Below, piece by piece: positions 8,960-17,376 of a stretch of 40,655 nt of DNA. This stretch comes from Planctomycetota bacterium (GTDB taxonomy: Bacteria > Planctomycetota > UBA11346): contig REDX01000142.1 of NCBI GenBank assembly GCA_007695355.1, forward strand, positions 1-40,655, given 5' to 3'. Under the pieces are notes generated by a model, which made no database searches, was not told the DNA's origin, and saw only the letters and a program-made list of their open reading frames with translations. Both the position numbers and the translations under genes were made by a program. Each line of letters starts with the position of its first letter. The first letter of the stretch is position 1.

Positions 8960-11251
8960 TTAGTCCTCTGCTGCCTGCCAAATGGCTCGCCAGTGTAGCT
9001 CACCATCGCTGATAATCCCATTGCCAGTCCAGGGCGCAGTCGCAAAGGCGGGTTTGGGCATGGCTAGGCGCCGCTTACTGGGCAGGGCAAGCAGGCTATC
9101 TTGACCATCGTAAATAAAGAGTTCGCCGCCAAGGTTGAACCACCAGCGGGCAGGATATTCTAAGCCTATAGTCTCTGTGTTCGATGCATCGACCAGCGTG
9201 ACCTGGCGATTGACCGAAATCGGATGGAGAATGGCGATGCGCCCCGCGGTAAGGAGCCGGGCCTGGGATACCATGGCGAGGCCATTGGGCACGCGCAGGG
9301 CCGCTAAGCGTTGGCCGCTGTGTGGGTCTATGGCGTGGAGTCGTGACTGCCCCTCGGCCACCATAAGCATATCGCCGGTGGCATCCACCGAGCGCCCTGG
9401 CAGATAATCCGGGGCCGCCCAGCGCTGGCGCCAGCGTAGCCGACCGTCGCTGGCCGGCCCGGCAAAACGGCTGAGTTGGGTGTGATCGGGGCCAAAGACT
9501 AAGGTGACTTCGTCGTCGCCGATGAGCAGACGGGTATCGGCGCCGGGCTGGCGATGGCGTTTTAGGCGCAGGGGCTCTGGGGGTTTGGCATGGTCATCAT
9601 CGGCGACGAATGCGTGAATGCGCCGCTCTTGCGCCGCGGCGTGGTTTTGCTCATCGCTGACTAGGGTTTTCCAGGTCTCGGCCGAGATGAGATAGCGCCA
9701 GTCTTCACTGGGATGTACCGGGCGCACTACGGGCTCGCGGGAGATGGCGAGATGGGGATGGGCGGCGGCTAGGCTGGTGGCGATGGTGAGCAGGGAGGCA
9801 TCCAGACCCTGGCGGCGATGGATTTCCGCCAGTAGGCGCAGGCGCCAGTGATCATCTTCAACCACGTTCAGGGCTTCTGTCAGCTCCAGCGGTGCCGGCT
9901 CGGCATTTTGATCGCCGAGGATAGCGAGAAGGGCTATGGCGAGTTCGCTTCCGGCCCTGTGGCGATTCTCCTCTGGTATGGTGCGCCACAGTTCTAGCGC
10001 CTCGCGGTGACGCAGGGCGCGATTGGCGTGATGCATGGCAGTTACCCTGTCCGCCGCCTCGGGATAGGGGCTGAGGCGCCAGTACTGGCGATCCTCCCCA
10101 TCTCGCATGCGAAGGATGGGCTGCTGCTGCCCTGGCGGGCTTAGCCAGCGCAACTGTCCCGAAAGCCGCAGGCCATGGACGTAGCGGTGGCGAACCTCGG
10201 CGCCCTCCACCAGCACCACCTCATATTCGCTGAGCCAGAGGCTGGTATCGCCATTGACCAGGGGCGGTAGGAGAGGCACAGCCGGCAGGCTAAGCCGGCT
10301 ATGATCCTGCTCGCGCAGGCGATAACGGTAAACTTGGCGTCCCTGGTAAAACCACGCCGCATCGCCATGCATGCCTAGGGGGCGGATGGCGGGCGGCAGG
10401 CTGAGGCTGCGTTCATCGCCCTCGGTATCGATGAGCAGGGTGCTCAAGGGGCTCCACACCAAGGCGTAAGATCCTGCCGCCCAGACCTGCGCCCGCCGCG
10501 GTAGGGGGCGCTGCCAACGCACCTGGCGGTAGGGATCGAGGGCCATGAGCCTGTCCGTATCCCAATGCCATAAGCCGGTCTCATCGCTAACTCCCTCAAG
10601 GCCCTTGGGATCGATGGGGACCAGGGGGCCAGGGGCCGGCAGGGGGACGGTCCAGGGCGATTGGGGATCACCGGCAAGGGCGCTTTGGGCAATTTGAAGG
10701 CGCCGTGCCTTGTCTGGACTGGCTTCAAGGGGATGGGGTTTAAGCACCGCCAATAAGCGATGCAGGGCGAGAAAGGTGCTAAAGTCACCGAGATCAAAGG
10801 CGCGATTGGCGTCACGGCGGAGGATGGCAACGGCGCTGGGCGCGGGCAGGAAATGGATGGCCGTGGCCCCATGGGCGGCGGCAGGCAGTTGCGTTAATTC
10901 CCGCTGCAGGCGTTGCTCTAGGGTATTTATGGCCTGCTGGCGGGGTGCATCGGGCAGGGCTAGGATGGCCCTTGGCAGGCGGGCGGTCCAGCGGACAACC
11001 ATGCCTTCGCGGCCTGAATCCATGCCCAGGGGGTAAATAAAGAGACGGCTGTCGACGGTGGCCAAGTCGCTGGCCAGACCGCGTTGGAGATCCCGCCAAA
11101 GGGCCTGCAGGGCGCCTTGCTCACCGCTGGCGGTGCTAAGCCCCGTGGGCGGTTCTCTGTCGCTGCCATAAACCCGTGGCCCTGCCGCTGCTAGAGCGGC
11201 GAGCAGGATGAGCGGGCAGCATGCCCCCAGCAGGCTTCGTCCATTGCGCAT
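8960..11251 (-). CDS. secreted PQQ-like/beta-propeller repeat protein
   Basis: A 763-residue exported protein of unknown function. A signal peptide (residues ~1-30, SLLGACCPLILLAALAAAG) leads to a helical region, then blade-like repeats with WHWDTDRLMALDPYRQVRW and LHAIDPHSGQRLAALRVP, typical of PQQ-type propellers of the BamB sort. A middle section around residues 400-500 is helical and TPR-like. I chose ATG 11251 because it gives a clean signal peptide; a TTG at 11284 is the only upstream alternative. It diverges from a membrane-protein gene with a 113-nt gap. No catalytic motif was recognised. A scaffolding or binding role is plausible but unproven. Confidence 0.65.
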   Translation of the reverse strand: MRNGRSLLGACCPLILLAALAAAGPRVYGSDREPPTGLSTASGEQGALQALWRDLQRGLASDLATVDSRLFIYPLGMDSGREGMVVRWTARLPRAILALPDAPRQQAINTLEQRLQRELTQLPAAAHGATAIHFLPAPSAVAILRRDANRAFDLGDFSTFLALHRLLAVLKPHPLEASPDKARRLQIAQSALAGDPQSPWTVPLPAPGPLVPIDPKGLEGVSDETGLWHWDTDRLMALDPYRQVRWQRPLPRRAQVWAAGSYALVWSPLSTLLIDTEGDERSLSLPPAIRPLGMHGDAAWFYQGRQVYRYRLREQDHSRLSLPAVPLLPPLVNGDTSLWLSEYEVVLVEGAEVRHRYVHGLRLSGQLRWLSPPGQQQPILRMRDGEDRQYWRLSPYPEAADRVTAMHHANRALRHREALELWRTIPEENRHRAGSELAIALLAILGDQNAEPAPLELTEALNVVEDDHWRLRLLAEIHRRQGLDASLLTIATSLAAAHPHLAISREPVVRPVHPSEDWRYLISAETWKTLVSDEQNHAAAQERRIHAFVADDDHAKPPEPLRLKRHRQPGADTRLLIGDDEVTLVFGPDHTQLSRFAGPASDGRLRWRQRWAAPDYLPGRSVDATGDMLMVAEGQSRLHAIDPHSGQRLAALRVPNGLAMVSQARLLTAGRIAILHPISVNRQVTLVDASNTETIGLEYPARWWFNLGGELFIYDGQDSLLALPSKRRLAMPKPAFATAPWTGNGIISDGELHWRAIWQAAED

Positions 11252-11364
11252 GTCCGAAGGGTAGCCGAGAACGTGCCAGTCCAAGGTCGTTTATCTCGGC
11301 CCTGTGCGCCTTGCTCTGTAGCGCTCTGAGACAAGAATGCTTGGCCAGTTCCTGGAGGGTTGAC

Positions 11365-12060
11365 ATGTCACTGATCGCCGAAGCCGATGAGGACCGGTAT
11401 GAGCCCTCTGAGCCCGAGCCAAGCCTTTCCCCCGACAGCCCCATCTCCTTTGAGGAAAGGGAGGAGGGCTTGGCCATTCTGGTGCCAGCTCGGGGTCTGC
11501 TGCGCGGTAGCCGGGGCTTATTTGTCATGGCCCTGGGCTGGCTTGCGGTCACCCTGCCCAGCTCCCTGGTGGTGATCATATCCCTGGTTAGCGAGCGTCG
11601 TGGCGAAGCAGCCAGTGCCGGCATCGATGAGATTATGGTGAGCCTGTTGTTTGCCCTTGTCTTCGTTGGCGCCGGTGTGGCCATGCTCCTAATCGCCATC
11701 TCCATGGGTCGTCGCAGCTATCAGATCCTGTTGGCAGCGGATGGTTTGACCCTCCGCACCATTGGCTGGCGCCGGCAGCGCACCGATCACCTGAGCCTAG
11801 AAGACTTGGATCAAATTAGCGTCGGCCATTCGGGTATGACCGTCAATAATAAACGCATTATGGAAGTTCAGGCCTTCGCCGCCGGCAATCAGCGCAAGGC
11901 CCTGGGCATGCTCACCACCTGTAGCGATGAGGATGTCGACTGGGCGGCGTGGAAGCTCGAGCAAACCCGCCGCCGCCTACGGGGAGAGGACTACTCAGCG
12001 GATTCAAGCGCTGGCTCAACCAGCCCTTCCAATGGTCGGCTGGTGGAGAATCCGGAGTAG
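11365..12060 (+). CDS. two-TM membrane protein with C-terminal soluble domain
   Basis: A 231-residue protein of unknown function. The N-terminal ~35 residues are acidic and Ser/Pro-rich. Two hydrophobic helices lie at about 51-75 and 90-114. They are followed by a beta-rich segment (YQILLAADGLTLRTIGWRRQRT) and a helix, which together resemble bacterial PH-like domains in membrane proteins. The ATG at 11365 has GGAGG about 6 nt upstream. The 3' end overlaps the convergent gene by 70 bp, so the Ser/Gly-rich tail is encoded over the end of the opposite gene. Confidence 0.7.
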   Translation: MSLIAEADEDRYEPSEPEPSLSPDSPISFEEREEGLAILVPARGLLRGSRGLFVMALGWLAVTLPSSLVVIISLVSERRGEAASAGIDEIMVSLLFALVFVGAGVAMLLIAISMGRRSYQILLAADGLTLRTIGWRRQRTDHLSLEDLDQISVGHSGMTVNNKRIMEVQAFAAGNQRKALGMLTTCSDEDVDWAAWKLEQTRRRLRGEDYSADSSAGSTSPSNGRLVENPE

Positions 12061-12512
12061 GGAAAGGCCAGGGGAATGGCGTGCTTGGGAAAACCATACC
12101 AGCTCACCGCTTCCAGGGGCAGCATCACCGTTCCCTCTTCCAACTCGCCATCGGAATGGATATCAAGCGAGACTTGGCAGGTATCGAGATCCACCCCCAG
12201 TACCTTGCGCACGGCAAAGCAGTGGAAGCCCGGCACGGCGGCATAGAGAAAGCAGGATCCGGGCGGGAATTCTCCGCCCTCGCAGTCCTCTTGCAGGCTC
12301 ATTAAGCGACCTAAGCGATTGACCTGCATCCACAGATCCGGGTGCTCCTCGCGAAAGCGTTGCATCATCACTTCCTGCTGCAGCTCGGCGGAAATGCGCG
12401 CCCGCATTTCCGCCTCGGGGTCTATGGCCCCATCCGTGGCTGCCGGCGTTGAGCGATCGGCATCGCTGTCATCGGCGTCTTGGTGCAGGTGGGCGTAGGG
12501 GTCGGAGGGCAT
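11991..12512 (-). CDS. hypothetical protein (173 aa)
   Basis: No family recognised. The N-terminal ~35 residues are Asp/Ala-rich and probably disordered. Next comes a helix (RARISAELQQEVMMQRFREEHPDLW), then a compact beta-rich part containing FPPGSCFLYAAVPGFHCFAVRKV and LPLEAVSWYGFP. GGAG lies about 6 nt before the ATG at 12512. There is no signal peptide or membrane segment, so it is probably cytoplasmic. It diverges from serC (181-nt gap) and its 3' end overlaps the opposite gene by 70 bp. The balanced composition and ribosome site support a real gene. Confidence 0.6.
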   Translation of the reverse strand: MPSDPYAHLHQDADDSDADRSTPAATDGAIDPEAEMRARISAELQQEVMMQRFREEHPDLWMQVNRLGRLMSLQEDCEGGEFPPGSCFLYAAVPGFHCFAVRKVLGVDLDTCQVSLDIHSDGELEEGTVMLPLEAVSWYGFPKHAIPLAFPYSGFSTSRPLEGLVEPALESAE

Positions 12513-12630
12513 GGATGCTCCAGGTGCGGAATTGCCGAGGCAGCTCCGCCGGTGTCACAGGCTTTGGCGGTTCTGGGTGGGTAATGCACGGCTTGCCTGA
12601 GAAAGCGAGTGCCCGCAATGGGGGCAAGCG

Positions 12631-12660
12631 TTGCGTCACCCTTGTGTTGGTGGGTAGAAC
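12631..12660 (+). promoter_or_regulatory. possible sigma-70-type promoter of serC
   Basis: TTGCGT (12631-12636) and TAGAAC (12655-12660) are spaced 18 nt and lie about 34 nt before the serC start. The match to consensus is only partial (3/6 and 4/6). Confidence 0.25.
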
Positions 12661-12693
12661 TCTAGCATGCCCCGACCCCAGGAGACCGCAACC

Positions 12694-13767
12694 ATGACCC
12701 AGCGCCTGTTCAATTTCTCGGCCGGCCCCGCCACCCTCAACGAGGAGGTGCTGCGCGCCTCCGCCGCCGCCCTGGTCGATTACCAAGGAGCCGGTGTGGG
12801 CATCGCCGAGGTATCCCACCGCGGCCCCGAATTCACCGCGGTAATTGAAGAGGCCGAAGCCCGCTGCCGGCAATTAATGGGCATTTCCGATGAATATGCG
12901 GTGCTCTTCCTGCAGGGTGGTGCCACTCAGCAGTTCGAACTCATTGCGATGAACCTGCTGCGCCAGCGCGCCCAGTACGTGGTGACCGGCGAGTGGGCAA
13001 CCAAGGCCGCCAAGGCCGCCAAGCGCTATGGCCAGGTGGAGGTGGTGGCGGATACCAGCGCCGATAATTTCAACCACCTGCCCGTCGATTACCCCATCGA
13101 TGAGAGTGCGGATTATCTGCATATTTGCACCAATAATACCATCTACGGCACCTGCTTCGCCGACTTCCCGCAGCATCCCTGCCTGGTTGCAGATATGTCT
13201 TCGGAAATCATGTCGCGGGTGGTGGATGTAAACCGCTTTGGCCTCATCTACGCTGGCGCCCAGAAAAATCTCGGCCCAGCTGGGGTGGTCCTGGTCATTA
13301 TCCGCAAGCAACTCCTGGCCCAGATCCCCGCTGATCTCCCCCCGATCTTTAGCTACGCCGCCCATGCCAAGGCGGGCTCCTGCCTCAATACCCCGCCCAC
13401 CTTTGGCATCTACATCCTCCTCGAAACCTTCCGTTGGTTAGAGCGGCAGGGCGGCATCGCCGCCGTTGAAGCCGTTAACCGCCGCAAGGCCGGGCTGATT
13501 TATCAGGCCATCGATGGATCCCAGGGCTTTTACACCGGCACCGTCACCAATCCCGCCGATCGCTCGCTGATGAACATTACCTTCACCCTGCCCAATGAGG
13601 ATTTGACCAAGGTCTTCATTAAAGCCGCCGAAGCCCGCGGCATGGTTGCCCTCAAGGGCTATCGCACTGTTGGCGGCATCCGCGCCAGCACCTACAACGC
13701 CATGCCCGAAGCCGGCTGCCAAGCCCTCGCCAGCTTTATGGACGAATTCGCCGCCGCGCAAAAATAA
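12694..13767 (+). CDS. serC: phosphoserine aminotransferase
   Basis: PLP-dependent transaminase converting 3-phosphohydroxypyruvate and glutamate to 3-phosphoserine in serine synthesis; it can also act in PLP synthesis. The 357-residue protein starts MTQRLFNFSAGPATL, a classical SerC N-terminus. It contains EVSHRGPEF (39-47), FLQGGATQQF and the PLP lysine Lys191 in AGAQKNLGPAG. The frame begins at 12667, but ATG 12694 fits the family start and has AGGAG about 9 nt upstream. No serA or serB is adjacent, so it appears to be transcribed alone. A GC-rich hairpin follows between it and the convergent lipoprotein gene. Confidence 0.96.
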   Translation: MTQRLFNFSAGPATLNEEVLRASAAALVDYQGAGVGIAEVSHRGPEFTAVIEEAEARCRQLMGISDEYAVLFLQGGATQQFELIAMNLLRQRAQYVVTGEWATKAAKAAKRYGQVEVVADTSADNFNHLPVDYPIDESADYLHICTNNTIYGTCFADFPQHPCLVADMSSEIMSRVVDVNRFGLIYAGAQKNLGPAGVVLVIIRKQLLAQIPADLPPIFSYAAHAKAGSCLNTPPTFGIYILLETFRWLERQGGIAAVEAVNRRKAGLIYQAIDGSQGFYTGTVTNPADRSLMNITFTLPNEDLTKVFIKAAEARGMVALKGYRTVGGIRASTYNAMPEAGCQALASFMDEFAAAQK

Positions 13768-13795
13768 GCCCTCGGCCGGCGTCGCTTGCCGCGAT
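13767..13795. repeat. short sequences shared with another intergenic region
   Basis: AGCCCTCGGCCGGCG (13767-13781) recurs exactly at 34804-34818, and CGCTTGCCGCGAT (13783-13795) recurs at 34701-34713. Both copies lie between convergent genes. This may be a degraded dispersed intergenic repeat. Confidence 0.4.
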
Positions 13796-13881
13796 TGCCG
13801 ACTGACCACCGACGAAAAGCGCCAGTCGCCCATCGTATCTCTCCCCTCGCCATTCCCCGTTGTGGGCCCGAGGGCGGCCAA

Positions 13882-13908
13882 GCGCCCACCGCTTTTGGCG
13901 GCGGGCGC
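13882..13908. terminator. GC-rich hairpin between convergent genes
   Basis: GCGCCC (13882-13887) pairs with GGGCGC (13903-13908), and inside it CCGC pairs with GCGG across one mismatch and a 5-nt loop. It lies just before the minus-strand stop at 13917 and after serC. No T tract follows on either strand, so terminator function is inferred from position and stability. Confidence 0.45.
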
Positions 13909-13916
13909 ATGGCAGC

Positions 13917-15677
13917 TTAGAGATCCAAGGCCTCGAGGAGAAAGCCGACTTCTTCCCGTTGCAGGTCCTTGGGGTATTCGACGTGGAGGACGAGATCGCC
14001 GCGTTCGCTGTCCACTTCCGAGCTCCAGGAGCGGGCGCGCAGATTGACCCGGCGTTGATGCTGGCCCTGGTGTTCGCGGCTATTGTCCTGGCGGATATTA
14101 CTGGAATAGCCACGATCGGCTTTGGAGTAAGCTAGGCGCAGGCGCACATCGCCGACTTCGGGCCCGCTGCTGCGCAGCATGAGCTCCACCGTTTCCTCTC
14201 GGCCGTCTTCGCTACTGGCGCCGCGGCGCAGTTGGAGGACGAGATCTTCGTGCATATCGCTGAGGCGAATGGCTCCGCCGCTGTGCTCATCGATGACAAT
14301 GGTGCGGGTCACCCATTCGCTGCAGGTGGTGATGAGGGCGCGGGCCTGCAGTTCCTCGATGGCTTCTAGCTCGTGCTCGGGCAGGGGCAGGCGCAGGGAA
14401 AAGCTGAGGGAGCTTTGCTCGGTTAAGGACTCCCCTCGATGGAAGCTTGAGGAGACATGTCGGCGCCCCTGGTCCTGGCGTGGAAAGAGGGCCATGGGCT
14501 TATCCGAATCGTCGATCGCCTTCACCACCCAGGCTTCTTCCAGCTCCACCAGGCGGCGGCCTTCGGGGGGAAAGAGCACGCCGCTAATGGCAATGTGTGA
14601 GCTATCGCCGTGGAAATGCCGGCCGCTTTGGCGCAGCATCTCGGTGGCTTCCGGGAAGTCGTGGACGATGGTGGTCACCAGCATACTGGCCTGGGCGATA
14701 AGGGTATGGCTGACTTCGGAGGCGGCGAGTTCGGCGCTCTCCTCGGGGCTAATAATGGCCGGTTCCTCAGGGCCAGAGGCCATGCGTTGGATCATTGGCG
14801 TTGCCTCATATTCCACCGGCAGTTGCGTGATATCCATATCGCCCGCGGCAAAGGTAATGACCTCAGATGCGGGATAAAAAGCGGCGAAATGCTGCAGGGG
14901 ATTTTCGCCGCCGGTGTAAAATTCTCGGGAAATATGCCGGGGGTTCTCCGCATCAATGGTCCAGCCTGGGGCCTGACTCACCGCGCCGGGAAAGGTAAAG
15001 CGGGAGGTCATGCGCAATTCGGGGAATTGGGCCAGCATCATGGCGATATGATCTTCGTCATGCGGGCCCTCGCGGCCCAGTTCGAGACGGAGGAGGTTGG
15101 GCTGATTCTCATCGACGGCCAAATGCATACGAATGAGATCTTCAGCGTTATTGAGATCGGGCAGGGTGCGGAAAAGGGTTTTGAGATCGCTAAACTGTAT
15201 GGTCCAGGCGACGGTGACCGAATCCTCATCGTAGTCGGTGACCAGTAAACTCATGGACTCAGGTGTTAGTTCAAATTGTTCCATTGGGTCCCGGGCGAGG
15301 ATGGCCAGCAGTTCATTCCACTCTTGGCGGGGATCCTTGCTCTCGGCAGCGACGGCGGTTTCGGCGCCGTCTTCGGTATTGGCGGTGGCAGCGCCATCGC
15401 TGTCCTTCGCCGGCTCGGCTGGGGTTCCTTGATCATGGCCGCCGAAATCTTCAAAATCCGCAGCTGGGCCAGTCCCATGTCGGGGTTCGCTGGCGAATTG
15501 GCGCAATTGGCTATCGAAACTTTCGCGCTCCATGACCGCGGTCAGGATGAGGGTAGAGCTGCCATCGGCCTTGAGCTCCAAATGGCTATCAAGGCTGTGG
15601 TAGCAGCCATTGGCAAGGATCATTAGCAGGCCCAAGAGGCCGGCGTTTAGAACGTGGGGAATGGTGAAATGTGGCAT
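13917..15677 (-). CDS. lipoprotein, last gene of the MoxR operon
   Basis: A 586-residue predicted lipoprotein of unknown function. The N-terminal signal ends in the lipobox LANGC. The mature start (LELKADGSSTLIL) resembles the start of the upstream lipoprotein (LTIHADGSWSVEL), and both have a TFPGA-type segment later, so the two appear to be paralogues. A low-complexity acidic/Ala stretch covers residues ~75-110. The rest looks beta-rich. ATG 15677 is chosen because it gives the lipobox; the longer frame back to 15872 would run into the upstream gene. It starts 5 nt after the upstream stop, so it is cotranscribed. Confidence 0.75.
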   Translation of the reverse strand: MPHFTIPHVLNAGLLGLLMILANGCYHSLDSHLELKADGSSTLILTAVMERESFDSQLRQFASEPRHGTGPAADFEDFGGHDQGTPAEPAKDSDGAATANTEDGAETAVAAESKDPRQEWNELLAILARDPMEQFELTPESMSLLVTDYDEDSVTVAWTIQFSDLKTLFRTLPDLNNAEDLIRMHLAVDENQPNLLRLELGREGPHDEDHIAMMLAQFPELRMTSRFTFPGAVSQAPGWTIDAENPRHISREFYTGGENPLQHFAAFYPASEVITFAAGDMDITQLPVEYEATPMIQRMASGPEEPAIISPEESAELAASEVSHTLIAQASMLVTTIVHDFPEATEMLRQSGRHFHGDSSHIAISGVLFPPEGRRLVELEEAWVVKAIDDSDKPMALFPRQDQGRRHVSSSFHRGESLTEQSSLSFSLRLPLPEHELEAIEELQARALITTCSEWVTRTIVIDEHSGGAIRLSDMHEDLVLQLRRGASSEDGREETVELMLRSSGPEVGDVRLRLAYSKADRGYSSNIRQDNSREHQGQHQRRVNLRARSWSSEVDSERGDLVLHVEYPKDLQREEVGFLLEALDL

Positions 15678-15682
15678 GGAAA

Positions 15683-17326
15683 TCAGTCCTCGCTCTCTTC
15701 GGAAGCGGCGACGGGGCGCAGGGGAAGGTCGGTAAAGGTGTGGCTGAGGGTGATCTTGGCGCCACCGCCATCGACCATGAGGGCGATGGAGAGGGGTGGC
15801 TGGGGATGACCGAGGGTGATATAATAGAGGGTGCTTGAGGAGTGCTGATAGGGGTTGACCATACTTGGCCACGGCCGTCCTTCGGCATCAAAGACCTGGA
15901 GGCCGATAATGCGACCGTTGCTATCAGCCAGGCGGGCTTCGATTTGATAACCGGTTTGCTGACGCTCCGCCCGCAGATAACGCAGACCGATGCCGTAATC
16001 ATCGAGTCCCGGAAAGGCGACGCGGTCTTGGGACGACCAAGAGCGGCCGGCGCTATGATTGGCTTCGAGAATCTCGTCGGCGGGAATTAGATGTTCGGCT
16101 TTCACCACATGGGGCGCCCCGGGGAAGGTGAGGGTGGCCTCCACCTCAATGCTGGAAAGGCCATCGGCTCCACGGGGGACTACGCCGAAGCTGCTATGAT
16201 ATTGATGGTAGGCAAAGTTCTCCAAGGGCCCGCGGTTGCGGCCACCACCAAAGTAGGAGCTGTGGCCCCGGGAAAAATTGCGGTCAGCCACGGTGACATC
16301 GCTGCCGTCATTGGCCAGGGCTTGGTTAATGGTGAGCTCGCCCCAGGAGCTGGGTTCTAGTTGCGGTGGCAAGAGCAGCAGGGCATGAAATTGGGTGCCA
16401 TCGCGGCGGTGCTGACGCTCGCCGCTATAGTTGAAGGAACGGGTAACTTCCAAGCGCTGGGGTAGCCAGCGGGCCTGGGCCTTTAACCCTTCCTCGTCCA
16501 CCGCCTGGGCGGAACCGCCGGCGAGGCCGGTGGGGAGATCGGCAAAGGCACCTTGGCCGAGGCGGGTGGTGGGGCTGGGGATCTCCACCTCCAGGGCATC
16601 GCCCCGGGCCCGGCGCGGCATCAGGAAGCGATCTTTATCGAAGCTGCCATCCTCGGCATTGCCGGCGAGTTCCCAGCTGAGCACGCCATCGGCGGAACTG
16701 GCCCAGGCGTCGGGGCTTTGGCCTCCGGGCAGGATAACCCTTTGCGTGCTGCGCCAGTGCTGGCGATGTTTAATTGCGCCCTCTAAAAGTTCGCTGTACC
16801 AGCTCATGTGCTGGTCTTGCTCGGCCTCGGGATCGATGGCGAGGAGGCCGATAATTGTTTGCATAGGGTCTGTATAGGACAGCTCTGTGCCCGCTTCGGT
16901 GGCTTCCAGGCGCAATTGTCGCTGCTGGGCATAGGGGCTATCAAGGAGCTGGCTCAGCTGCTCGCCGCGAATGACAAAGCGGGCCTTGAGGTTGGCCTCG
17001 CTATGTTTGGGCGGCTGGGGGCTAATCTGCACCGCCTGATCGGGGAAGAGATTGCGCGCCTCCTGGGGGGTGAGGGGCGGATAAATGGGCAGGGTTTCGC
17101 CGCGGCGGAGGTGTCCGGCCGCCATCAGGGCCTGCTGGCGCTGATGCTGGCTCATTGGGCTGCCCACCTCCAATTCCACCGACCACGAACCATCGGCATG
17201 GATGGTGAGGGTGTCCTCGACGCTGGCGCAGCCGGCGAAGGTGAAAGCGAAGAGGGCACCGAGGGCGATCAGCCAGTGCCGCCGACGGCTCAGGCTTGGC
17301 CGGGTTTGGGATGGGGAGTGCTGCAT
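15683..17326 (-). CDS. lipoprotein of the MoxR operon
   Basis: A 547-residue predicted lipoprotein. A basic N-region and hydrophobic stretch (HWLIALGALFAFTFAGC) end in a good lipobox with Cys at about residue 33. The mature N-terminus has an ADGSW motif common to bacterial lipoproteins with LppM-like beta domains. A central Gly/Arg/Tyr segment (SSYFGGGRNRG) may be a flexible loop. It starts about 50 nt after the HEAT-repeat gene stop, the longest gap in this unit, so a weak internal promoter is possible. It lies 5 nt upstream of its apparent paralogue. Function unknown; probably in the outer or inner membrane facing the periplasm. Confidence 0.75.
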   Translation of the reverse strand: MQHSPSQTRPSLSRRRHWLIALGALFAFTFAGCASVEDTLTIHADGSWSVELEVGSPMSQHQRQQALMAAGHLRRGETLPIYPPLTPQEARNLFPDQAVQISPQPPKHSEANLKARFVIRGEQLSQLLDSPYAQQRQLRLEATEAGTELSYTDPMQTIIGLLAIDPEAEQDQHMSWYSELLEGAIKHRQHWRSTQRVILPGGQSPDAWASSADGVLSWELAGNAEDGSFDKDRFLMPRRARGDALEVEIPSPTTRLGQGAFADLPTGLAGGSAQAVDEEGLKAQARWLPQRLEVTRSFNYSGERQHRRDGTQFHALLLLPPQLEPSSWGELTINQALANDGSDVTVADRNFSRGHSSYFGGGRNRGPLENFAYHQYHSSFGVVPRGADGLSSIEVEATLTFPGAPHVVKAEHLIPADEILEANHSAGRSWSSQDRVAFPGLDDYGIGLRYLRAERQQTGYQIEARLADSNGRIIGLQVFDAEGRPWPSMVNPYQHSSSTLYYITLGHPQPPLSIALMVDGGGAKITLSHTFTDLPLRPVAASEESED

Positions 17327-17376
17327 GGGAGCCTTTCGAAAGTTCCGGTCGTGGGCGAATACAAAAAGGTGGTGGT

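Noticed and set aside
12513-12693. tRNA or riboswitch upstream of serC
   Set aside because: No T-loop consensus, cloverleaf or known riboswitch core was found.
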